DNA from: Desulfobacterales bacterium
Lineage (GTDB): Bacteria; Desulfobacterota; Desulfobulbia; Desulfobulbales; JAGXFP01
DNA: 64,000 bases
Direction of reading: 5' to 3'
Assembly: GCA_024637225.1 (NCBI GenBank)
Contig: JAGXFP010000018.1
Location: forward strand, 37,853 to 101,852
Shown: one piece after another, positions 26,915 through 34,111 of the stretch
Layout of the letters: each line of letters begins with the position of its first letter
Numbering within the stretch: the stretch's first letter is position 1
The notes under the pieces: generated by a model
Seen by the model: the letters and a program-made list of their open reading frames with translations, nothing else
Database searches by the model: none
Told to the model about the DNA's origin: nothing
Made by a program: the position numbers and the translations under genes

Positions 26915-28342
26915 CTACCAATCGCTGTCATTCAGCATCCGGCCGAAACCGGTGCTTTGCAAGGCATTACCATTGCCGGTCGACTCGGCCGCCGACGCCT
27001 CCCGCGGCATGGTCTCCGCCTGGGGAGCGGCAGCAATCTGCTCGACGGTGGCCTGCTCCTCATAGGCCTGCTCCTCGTAAGCGACTGCTTCGGGAGCTGT
27101 CTGCTCCGGTTCGGCCTGGGCCATGGCCTGCTGATAGAGAATGTTGTCCAGGGCGACCCGGCGTCCGACGGCGGCGGCATCAAACGGCATACCGATATAG
27201 ATATCGGTGAAAAGCTCCTCGCTGATCTCGCCGCTGCCGACCTGGTAATCGGGGGCGAAAGCAAGCAAAGCCGCCTCGGTCTGCGCATCAAGCACGCCGG
27301 TCACCCGGGTATCGTAACCGTGGATATACAACCATTGCTGGATCGCGGCCACCCGGGTGGCGGGAGCCATCGAGTAATAAATCGTGGCGATGGAGTCGAG
27401 CACCACGGGATCGGGCAGGGTGTCGTCGCCCAGGAGGCGCCAGTAAGGGATATTCAGGTACTTGCCGACCATCTGGATCATGCTGGTCTGCACCAGTAGC
27501 CGCACCGCTTCATGCCGGCCCTGCACCTTTTTAACGGAGCCCTTGAGACCGAAGGTCGGCCCGAAGATGGTTACCCCCAGCTCTTGCTGCCGGGTCGCCT
27601 TGTTAACCACCATGCTGTTGGTGGTGGTCATCTTGGCAATTCCCGCCAGGGTGGTAAAATCCTTCATGTTGAAATCGAGAGTGATCCTGGCTTTGCCCGC
27701 CTTTCCGGCGCTGCCGTAATTAACTCCGATTTCATCGGAGGGCACCCAGCTCTTGAGACCGCTGACCGTGGCCTGGGCTCCGACGTCGACGCCGTCCCCT
27801 CTGGTCTCCAGGCCCCGATCGAATTCGGTGATTCCGCCGGTTATGACGACATCGGGAATAAGCTTATCCGCAAAATCAGAATAGCCGGTGACCATCTGGT
27901 TCTGGATAAAACCGGGATCGTATTCGATGAAAACGACATTGCCGCCAATCGAATTCAAAGTGCTTTTCATTATCTCGGTGATGTTCCTCTGAATCTCACC
28001 GCCGGTGGTCATGGCGGTTCCGGTATTATCGGTAATATCATTGCTCTGGATTTTGACCAGGCCGGTGTCGAAAACCTTGCTCATCGAGCCCAGATCGGAC
28101 AAGGCCCGGGTGTAGGAGGTTATTTTGACTTCGGGGTCCGACTGCTCAAGTTCAACATCGACATCCCGGGGATCTACTCCGGCGCAGGAGATAATAAGCG
28201 GCATTAGCATGGCCGCGGCGATCAACCACTTAAGCTTATACCCACAGGGCATAAGTTGCTTTTGCACCCTGAAGGTCATGAAAGCAGCCAAGCTGCTCAA
28301 CTCAGCTTTATCCGACCAAGCACCCGCCCTGATTCCATCCAT
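26915..28342 (-). CDS. CsgG/HfaB-family outer-membrane secretion lipoprotein with peptidoglycan-binding domain
   Basis: 475 residues from ATG 28342 (AGAGAGG upstream). The signal peptide ends in a lipobox (PLIISC). The CsgG domain is seen in VVITGGITEFDRGLETRGDG, ARITLDFNMKDFTTLAG, and the family end-motif GRHEAVRLLVQTSMIQMVGK followed by IPYWRLL. CsgG forms a nonameric pore that exports curli subunits; HfaB does the same for holdfast anchors. Unlike CsgG, this protein continues into a peptidoglycan-binding module (IQQWLYIHGYDTRVTGVLDA) and an Ala/Glu/Gln-rich tail. A palindromic repeat is translated just before the signal peptide; ATG 28252 inside it is an alternative start. Confidence 0.88.
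   Translation of the reverse strand: MDGIRAGAWSDKAELSSLAAFMTFRVQKQLMPCGYKLKWLIAAAMLMPLIISCAGVDPRDVDVELEQSDPEVKITSYTRALSDLGSMSKVFDTGLVKIQSNDITDNTGTAMTTGGEIQRNITEIMKSTLNSIGGNVVFIEYDPGFIQNQMVTGYSDFADKLIPDVVITGGITEFDRGLETRGDGVDVGAQATVSGLKSWVPSDEIGVNYGSAGKAGKARITLDFNMKDFTTLAGIAKMTTTNSMVVNKATRQQELGVTIFGPTFGLKGSVKKVQGRHEAVRLLVQTSMIQMVGKYLNIPYWRLLGDDTLPDPVVLDSIATIYYSMAPATRVAAIQQWLYIHGYDTRVTGVLDAQTEAALLAFAPDYQVGSGEISEELFTDIYIGMPFDAAAVGRRVALDNILYQQAMAQAEPEQTAPEAVAYEEQAYEEQATVEQIAAAPQAETMPREASAAESTGNGNALQSTGFGRMLNDSDW
28238..28309 (-). repeat. Palindromic interspersed element, copy D (in frame in csgG-like gene)
   Basis: Minus strand: AAAGCTGAGTTGAGCAGC, TTG, GCTGCT, a 20-base extension, then CAACTTATGCCCTGTGGGTAT. 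It is the longest copy. It encodes KAELSSLAAF...QKQLMPCGYK immediately before the signal peptide, in the same phase as copy A in the tolC-like gene. Confidence 0.7.
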
Positions 28343-28535
28343 CACATGCCTCTCTTTTCTCAATTCCGTGCGTATCATGATATCAAAATAAACCGGTCCA
28401 ACGACTTTTCATTAACCACTGGTATACCCGACCCGGCCCCAAATTTCGATAAATGTTTAGCAAAAAAACCGCTTTTTTCGTGAATAACAATAAAATATCC
28501 CATCGTCGAAAACAGTGAATTTTACTACGTGCTTT

Positions 28536-28552
28536 ATGTAAAATATTTACAT
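28536..28552. promoter_or_regulatory. Perfect palindrome between csgG-like and Crp/Fnr-type genes
   Basis: ATGTAAA-ATA-TTTACAT, 7-bp arms with 3-base spacer. It lies in the shared upstream region, 14 bases before the -35 box of the regulator promoter. It is a good candidate operator for a dimeric regulator, possibly the adjacent Crp/Fnr-type protein itself. The rest of 28343-28711 shows no gene. Confidence 0.55.
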
Positions 28553-28565
28553 CTGCCGCTACGGG

Positions 28566-28593
28566 TTGTTATTGACGATTTTGCCGATATAAT
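28566..28593 (+). promoter_or_regulatory. Sigma-70-type promoter for the Crp/Fnr-type gene
   Basis: TTGTTA (28566-28571), a 16-base spacer and a perfect TATAAT (28588-28593), about 115 bases upstream of the regulator start. Confidence 0.55.
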
Positions 28594-28711
28594 GCTTTCG
28601 AGCCGCCAGGGCCCGGATCGGTCTGAATATGCTTCCCTGTATAATTGATAAATACCGGCAGCCGGAAAATGAGACAGTCACTCAATGATCCTGAAAATCG
28701 AGGAACATATG

Positions 28712-29373
28712 ATGAAAACCCCCCTGGTGAGCAGCGCCATCTTCTCGAGGATCAGCGCACCCGATCTCGACCGGATCAAACAGGCCGCGGTTAAGAAGGT
28801 ATACCCGAAAAACACCATCATTCTCAGCGAAGGAGACCTTACCGATTCGTTGTATATCGTGGCCGGCGGCAAGGTTAAGGTCACGATCATCGACGAACAC
28901 GGCAAGGAAATAATCCTGTCGATTCTCGGTCCCGGCGATTACTTCGGGGAGATGACCGCTCTGGAGGCAGGCTCGGCCCGCAGTGCCTGCGTGGTGACCC
29001 GGGAAAAAAGCGAGGTTCTTATCCTGTCCAAAACAGAGTCCGGAAAATCATTTCCGCCAATCCGGATATCGTTTTCAGCCTGCTGAAAGATTCGATCGAG
29101 AGGCTGCGGGAGGTCAACAAGAAGATCGAAAGCCTCGCCCTGATGGATGTATACGGCAGGGTGGCGCGGCTCTTCCTGCAAATGGCCGGAGTCGATAAGG
29201 ATACCGGCAAGCAGGTCATCGACGAGAAGCTGACCCATCAGGACATTGCCAGCATGGTCGGCTCTTCCCGGGAAATGGTCAGCCGGGTCATGAAGGAGCT
29301 GTGCCGGGGCGATTACGTCTCGGTCAACCACAAGATCATCGAAATCAATAAAAAACTGCCCTACGCCTGGTAG
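28712..29373 (+). pseudogene. Crp/Fnr-family transcriptional regulator, frameshifted
   Basis: The first part (to about 29035) is a cyclic-nucleotide-binding-type domain: IILSEGDLTDSLYIVAGGKV, LGPGDYFGEMTALE, RSACVVTREKSEVLILSKTE. The second, in another frame from about 29037, continues VRKIISANPDIVFSLLKDSI, then the dimer helix RLREVNKKIESLALMDVYGR and a winged HTH (LTHQDIASMVGSSREMVSRV). One missing base near 29033-29040 separates them; GAG-TTC-CGG would restore the frame. Either the gene is dead or the base was lost in sequencing. ATG 28712 follows GAGGAA; ATG 28685 has no site. A truncated product would lack the DNA-binding domain. Confidence 0.85.
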
Positions 29374-29590
29374 TTCTTTCCGCGCCCCCTTTGGCATTAC
29401 GTGGTCCAGGCCAATTCCGGCCTGATCGTGGTACGGCAAGGCAACGGGCCCGACCCTTTGCCGCGGGCCGCCGCTCCCCCAAAAAAATATTTCCCAAGCC
29501 GGTAAAAAAGGGTATTATATCCGTTTTTTTTCGGCCGCTATCGACTAAAACAGCCTGAACAGCCGATCTATTTTTTATTTTCCATTTTAA

Positions 29591-29609
29591 TGGTTATTGT
29601 AGTTAACCA
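29591..29609. promoter_or_regulatory. Inverted repeat upstream of purF
   Basis: TGGTTA-N7-TAACCA, perfect 6-bp arms, 58 bases before the purF start. It could be an operator; it does not resemble the enterobacterial PurR box. Confidence 0.3.
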
Positions 29610-29666
29610 ATGCTAAAAAGGTTAGCGGTTCCTCTGCCCCCGGGAAAGAACCGATGGTGAAACAGA

Positions 29667-31088
29667 ATGTCATATTGCGAGAACCACAACCCCGACCGGC
29701 CCCGTGATGAATGCGGAGTCTGCGGGATTTTCGGCCATAAAGACGCGGCCAAACTGACCTACTTCGGCCTTTATGCCCTGCAGCACCGGGGCCAGGAGAG
29801 CGCCGGCATCGTCACCGGCGACGGTGACAATATCCACCAGTTCCGCGGGATGGGCCTGGTCCCGGAAGTGTTCAGCGAGGAAATCCTCCAGTCTCTCACC
29901 GGTCATCTCAGTATCGGGCACGTCCGCTATTCCACCACCGGCGAATCGAATGTAGTCAACGCCCAGCCCTTTACCGCCACCCACCTCGGCTGCACCCTTT
30001 CCGTGGCCCACAACGGCAACCTCGTCAACATCAGGGCCCTTCGCGAAGAGCTGGAAAAAGAGGGCTCGATTTTTCAATCGACCATGGACAGCGAAGTGGT
30101 GGTCCACCTGATGGCCCGCCACTCCCATCTCGACTTTGCCGAAGCGATCCTCAAAACCGCCGCCAAGATCAAAGGCGCTTACTCGATGCTCCTGATGACC
30201 CGGAAAAAGCTGGTGGCGGTCCGTGATCCCAACGGCTTCCGGCCCCTCTGTCTGGGCAAGCTCAATAACGGCTCCTATGTAGTCGCCTCCGAGACCTGCG
30301 CCCTGGATCTGATCGAGGCCGCCTACATCCGGGATATCGAACCCGGCGAAATCCTGATCATCGATGAAAACGGCCTGAGCTCCCAGTATATGGAAAAGGC
30401 CGAACGCCAGAGCTGCTGTATCTTCGAGCACGTCTATTTCGCCCGGCCGGACAGCGACATCTTCGGGTACAATGTCTACCAGAGCCGCAAGCGGATGGGC
30501 GAGATTCTGGCCAGGGAATGCAAGGTCGACGCCGATTTCGTGATGCCCTTTCCCGATTCGGGCAACTACGCCGCCATCGGCTATTCCCAGGCCTCCGGCA
30601 TCCCGCTTGAAATGGGGGTAATCCGCAACCATTACGTGGGCCGGACCTTTATCCAGCCGACCCAGTCGATGCGCGACTTTTCGGTCCGGGTCAAGCTCAA
30701 TCCGATCCGCACCTTCCTGGAAGGCAAACGGGTGATCATCATCGAGGATTCGATCATCCGCGGCACCACCGGCCGCAGCCGGGTCCGCTCCCTGCGCGAT
30801 GTCGGGGTCAAGGAGATCCACATGATGATCAGCTGCCCGCCGACCCGGAACCCCTGTTATTACGGGATCGATTTCCCCTCCGGCGGTGAGCTGATCGCCA
30901 ACGCCAAGACTATCGAGGAGATCCGCGACCATCTCGGTCTCGACAGTCTTCATTACCTGAGCATCGAAGGACTGGTCGAAGCAACCGGCAACAGCGCCGA
31001 CAGTTTCTGTCTGGCCTGTTTCAACGGCGATTACCCGGTCGCCCCCGACCAGGAATTCCATAAACTGTTCCTGGGCTCCACATGCTGA
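29667..31088 (+). CDS. purF: Amidophosphoribosyltransferase (PurF)
   Basis: 473 residues. It catalyses the first step of purine synthesis, PRPP plus glutamine to phosphoribosylamine. A 15-residue propeptide precedes the N-terminal nucleophile Cys16 (DECGVCGIFG), as in Bacillus-type enzymes. The glutaminase domain has ALQHRGQESAGIVT and RYSTTGE. The C-terminal domain has the PRPP motif VIIIEDSIIRGTT and GCP-type loop ISCPPTRNPCYYGIDFPS. Four Cys including the C-terminal CLACFNGDYP are consistent with the Fe-S-containing type. kdsD follows after 13 bases. Confidence 0.97.
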   Translation: MSYCENHNPDRPRDECGVCGIFGHKDAAKLTYFGLYALQHRGQESAGIVTGDGDNIHQFRGMGLVPEVFSEEILQSLTGHLSIGHVRYSTTGESNVVNAQPFTATHLGCTLSVAHNGNLVNIRALREELEKEGSIFQSTMDSEVVVHLMARHSHLDFAEAILKTAAKIKGAYSMLLMTRKKLVAVRDPNGFRPLCLGKLNNGSYVVASETCALDLIEAAYIRDIEPGEILIIDENGLSSQYMEKAERQSCCIFEHVYFARPDSDIFGYNVYQSRKRMGEILARECKVDADFVMPFPDSGNYAAIGYSQASGIPLEMGVIRNHYVGRTFIQPTQSMRDFSVRVKLNPIRTFLEGKRVIIIEDSIIRGTTGRSRVRSLRDVGVKEIHMMISCPPTRNPCYYGIDFPSGGELIANAKTIEEIRDHLGLDSLHYLSIEGLVEATGNSADSFCLACFNGDYPVAPDQEFHKLFLGSTC

Positions 31089-31101
31089 ACGGAAACAACC
31101 C

Positions 31102-32070
31102 ATGTATATAGAGCAGGCCAAGGAAGTCCTCAAAATCGAGGCGGAAGGGATCAATGCCCTGATCGATCAGCTCGGCGATGATTTCAATCGGGCCGTCGAG
31201 ATGATCCTCGCCTGCCCTGGCCGGCTGATCATTACCGGTATCGGCAAATCGGGGATCATCGGCCAGAAGATCGCCGCCACCTTGAACAGCACCGGCACCT
31301 CCTCGTTCTTCCTGCATCCGGTCGAGGCCATGCACGGCGATCTGGGGCTGGTCGACGAGCGGGACGTGGTTCTGGCCATCTCCTATAGCGGCGAAACCAG
31401 TGAATTGAATCTACTCCTGCCCAGCTTGAAAAAAAGAGGGGTGGGCGTTATCGCCATGACCGGCCGGATCGATTCCAGCCTGGCCAGACACGGCGACGCG
31501 GTCCTCGACGTCGCGGTTCCCCGGGAGGCCTGCCCCCTGGGGCTGGCGCCGACGGCCAGCACCACCGCCGCCCTGGCCATGGGCGACGCCTTGGCCGTGG
31601 TCCTCCTGAACTGCAAGCAGTTCAAGGCCAGCGATTTTCGCCGCAATCATCCCGGCGGCAGCCTTGGCGAACGGCTCAAGGTCAAGGTTTCGGAAGTGAT
31701 GCTTACCGGCGCGGAAATCCCCAAAGTAGCCGTGGACAAGACTCTGGCCGAGGCCCTGACCACCATGAACGAGATGAACCTCGGGGCGATTGTGGTGATG
31801 GACGGCGAGGAACTGAAAGGCATTATCACCGACGGCGACCTTCGCCGCCTGGTCTCCCGGGGCGAAGATCTCGCCGCCGCCACGGTTATCGAGGTAATGA
31901 CCGGGGACCCCAAAACCATCTCCGGCGACCTGTTGGCCGCCGATGCCTTAAGCATTATGCAGCGCTATGAGATCACCATCCTACCGGTCCACGATAAAGA
32001 CGGCGCCCTGGCCGGGGTCCTGCATCTCCAGGATCTGCTGGGCAAGGGCGAGTTCCGTTTTCTGGTCTGA
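31102..32070 (+). CDS. kdsD: Arabinose-5-phosphate isomerase (KdsD/KpsF family)
   Basis: 322 residues. The N-terminal SIS domain has ITGIGKSGIIGQKIAATLNS, TSSFFLHPVEAMHGDLG and VLAISYSGETSELN, with the family's conserved His-Gly-Asp. The C-terminal half has two CBS domains (EALTTMNEMNLGAIVVMDGE; ADALSIMQRYEITILPVHDK). The enzyme interconverts ribulose 5-phosphate and arabinose 5-phosphate, the start of KDO synthesis for lipopolysaccharide. The length is typical. It is probably cotranscribed with purF by spacing, though the pathways differ. Confidence 0.95.
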   Translation: MYIEQAKEVLKIEAEGINALIDQLGDDFNRAVEMILACPGRLIITGIGKSGIIGQKIAATLNSTGTSSFFLHPVEAMHGDLGLVDERDVVLAISYSGETSELNLLLPSLKKRGVGVIAMTGRIDSSLARHGDAVLDVAVPREACPLGLAPTASTTAALAMGDALAVVLLNCKQFKASDFRRNHPGGSLGERLKVKVSEVMLTGAEIPKVAVDKTLAEALTTMNEMNLGAIVVMDGEELKGIITDGDLRRLVSRGEDLAAATVIEVMTGDPKTISGDLLAADALSIMQRYEITILPVHDKDGALAGVLHLQDLLGKGEFRFLV

Positions 32071-32110
32071 GCCGCTGCCCGGCCGGTGCTGCCGCCGCCT
32101 GTTCATTCGG

Positions 32111-32139
32111 TTGACAAAGCCCGGCCCATTGGGTAAAAC
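32111..32139 (+). promoter_or_regulatory. Sigma-70-type promoter for the HdrC/MvhD/MetV cassette
   Basis: A perfect TTGACA (32111-32116), a 17-base spacer and TAAAAC (32134-32139), about 108 bases before the first start codon. The leader between contains A/T-rich sequence and the ribosome site AACGAGG. Confidence 0.55.
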
Positions 32140-32246
32140 TTTCGTTTACCCTGCTGAAATTCTGCACGTTTTACCGATAAATCGGCCGGAACCGCGGCCT
32201 TAATTTTTTAGTTATAATTTTTCAACTTTTTTTAACGAGGTTCTTT

Positions 32247-32807
32247 ATGGGAATAACCAGCAAGGAGATTAACGCTTCTTTCAGCGCCGAGGTCACCGCC
32301 CTGCCGGGCGGCGAACACCTCAACAGCTGCTTTTCCTGTGGAGCCTGCAGCGGGGTCTGCCCGGTCAGTCAGGCGATTCCCGATTTCGATCCCCGCAAGA
32401 TCATTCATATGATCCGGATGGGCTTGAAGGACAAGCTGCTCGCTTCCGAGGTGATCTGGCACTGCTCGAAGTGCCGCAGCTGCATCTTCGTCTGCCCCCA
32501 GGATGTGCGCTTTGCCGACATCGTGGGCGCGGTCCGGGAAATGGCCCTGGACCAGGGCATCGTCACCGAGCAGGATCTGCTCGACAAGGGCAAGGCCGCC
32601 TGGGTGGAGCGTGATCAATGCGTCTCCTGTCTGACCTGCGTCCGGGTCTGTCCCTGGGAAATCCCCCAGGTCGACGACCGGGGCGTGGCGGTGATCGACC
32701 CCCGCACCTGCCGGGGCTGCGGGATCTGCCCCGCCGAATGCCCGGCCCAGGCCATCAAGATGAATGAATCCGAGGACGAACGGTTGATCGCCGCCTCCGG
32801 AACCTGA
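32247..32807 (+). CDS. HdrC-like iron-sulfur protein with four [4Fe-4S] motifs
   Basis: 186 residues. The first half is like heterodisulfide reductase subunit C, with CFSCGACSGVCPV and CSKCRSCIFVCPQ. The second half adds a two-cluster ferredoxin, CVSCLTCVRVCPW and CRGCGICPAECPA. It would pass electrons between flavin-containing HdrA-type proteins and partners in the cytoplasm. HdrA is not encoded here, so partners must be elsewhere. It is first in a three-gene unit with the MvhD-like and MetV-like genes. Such cassettes are common in sulfate reducers and acetogen-like Desulfobacterota. Confidence 0.88.
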   Translation: MGITSKEINASFSAEVTALPGGEHLNSCFSCGACSGVCPVSQAIPDFDPRKIIHMIRMGLKDKLLASEVIWHCSKCRSCIFVCPQDVRFADIVGAVREMALDQGIVTEQDLLDKGKAAWVERDQCVSCLTCVRVCPWEIPQVDDRGVAVIDPRTCRGCGICPAECPAQAIKMNESEDERLIAASGT

Positions 32808-32825
32808 AATTAATTGGAGAGACAG

Positions 32826-33314
32826 ATGAGTTTTACTCCTGATATACAGATATTCTGCTGCCACTACACCTCCCAGCAGGCGATTGCCGAGGGGGCCGCC
32901 GGCCTCAAAGAGGACGGACTGCCGGCCGGCGCCACCATCAACCGCCTGCCCTGCTCGGGCAAACTGGAGGTAAGCACCCTGTTGAAGGCCTTTGAAGACG
33001 GGGCCGACGGGGTCTGCGTGGTCGGCTGCCCCGAAGACAAGTGCCATAACGTCTCGGGCAGCAAACGCGCCGCCCACCGGGTGGTGGCGGTTCGCCGGGC
33101 CCTGGCCGAGCTCGGGGTGGAAGGCGAAAGAATCGAGATGTTCCATCTGGAAAGGGGCTTTCATCCCGAATTTATCGATGCCGCCGTGCTGATGCACGAA
33201 AGAGTAAGCGGCTTTGGCCCCAGTCCGTTCAAGGATGAGAAAAAGCCGGTTAAAAAAAAGGCGGCCGGTAAAGCGGCTGCGAAACCTGCCAAGAAGGGAG
33301 CTAAGAAAAAATGA
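32826..33314 (+). CDS. MvhD-like [2Fe-2S] electron-transfer protein with Lys/Ala-rich tail
   Basis: 162 residues from ATG 32826, which follows TTGGAGAG; an upstream TTG at 32814 is less likely. The MvhD/HdrABC-associated family pattern is present: FCCHYTSQQA, RLPCSGKLE, VVGCPEDKCHNVSGS, and LAELGVEGERIEMFHLERG. Its [2Fe-2S] cluster links electron donors to HdrA. The C-terminus (KKPVKKKAAGKAAAKPAKKG) is a basic Lys/Ala tail not needed for the fold and unusual in the family. The stop overlaps the next start (ATGA). Confidence 0.88.
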   Translation: MSFTPDIQIFCCHYTSQQAIAEGAAGLKEDGLPAGATINRLPCSGKLEVSTLLKAFEDGADGVCVVGCPEDKCHNVSGSKRAAHRVVAVRRALAELGVEGERIEMFHLERGFHPEFIDAAVLMHERVSGFGPSPFKDEKKPVKKKAAGKAAAKPAKKGAKKK

Positions 33315-33979
33315 TTATAGCGGAACGTAAACCCGTTGACGAAATAGTGGAGATGGTTGCCGACGCCAAGCGGGTGCTGGTCCTCGGCTGCCGCGGCTGC
33401 GTCTCGGTCTGCTCGGCCGGCGGCGAGCGCGAGGTGGAAATCCTCGCCTCCCTGCTGCGTCTCGGCGCCAGAAAGCAGGGCCGGGAGCTTAAAACCATCG
33501 AGGCCACCATGGTCCGCCAGTGCGACCGCGAATATATCGAGGCCATCGACCAGTGGGCCGGCAAATACGACGCCATCGTTTCCATGGCCTGCGGAGTCGG
33601 GGTCAACTTCATCGCCAACCTGCGGCCGGACGATATCGTCTATCCCGGGGTTAACACCGGCTGCATGGGCGGTTCCGCCGAGCAGGGGATCTGGACCGAA
33701 CAGTGCGCCGGCTGCGGCAACTGCGTCCTTCACCTCACCGGCGGCCTCTGCCCCGTGGCCCGCTGCGCCAAAAGCTTGATGAACGGCCCCTGCGGCGGTT
33801 CCCAGAACGGCGAGTGCGAGATCAACAAGGATGTACCCTGCATCTGGCAGTCGATCCATGACCGCCTGATCCGCACCGGCCGCCGGGCCGACATGGACAG
33901 GGTCGCCCCGATCCGGGACTGGAGTTCAGCCGGCCACGGCGGCCCCCGGAAAGTTGTCCGGGACGATCTGACCGTCTGA
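33311..33979 (+). CDS. MetV-like methylenetetrahydrofolate reductase C-terminal-domain protein
   Basis: 222 residues with the zinc/Fe-S region of the MetV family: LGCRGCVSVCSAGGEREVEI, ACGVGVNFIANL, and the C-rich CAGCGNCVLHLTGGLCPVAR followed by CAKSLMNGPCGGS. MetV pairs with MetF in the methylenetetrahydrofolate reductase of acetogens and some sulfate reducers. Here it follows HdrC- and MvhD-like genes, suggesting a complex that couples C1 reduction to an Hdr module; metF itself is not in the window. A strong terminator ends the operon. Confidence 0.87.
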   Translation: MIIAERKPVDEIVEMVADAKRVLVLGCRGCVSVCSAGGEREVEILASLLRLGARKQGRELKTIEATMVRQCDREYIEAIDQWAGKYDAIVSMACGVGVNFIANLRPDDIVYPGVNTGCMGGSAEQGIWTEQCAGCGNCVLHLTGGLCPVARCAKSLMNGPCGGSQNGECEINKDVPCIWQSIHDRLIRTGRRADMDRVAPIRDWSSAGHGGPRKVVRDDLTV

Positions 33980-34012
33980 AGTCTTGACGGTTAACCATTG
34001 ATGATCCGCCAA

Positions 34013-34050
34013 GGGCGGTGGGCAAGTTGTCCATCGCCCCTTTTTTTTTT
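34013..34050 (+). terminator. Rho-independent terminator of the HdrC/MvhD/MetV operon
   Basis: GGGCGGTGG pairs with CCATCGCCC (one G-T pair, 9-base loop), followed by ten T. It is 33 bases after the stop. Confidence 0.85.
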
Positions 34051-34111
34051 AGGAGACGCAATATTTGCCGTCAGGCCCGGCTCGCGGTTCAGGCCGTGAC
34101 ATTACCCCCCT

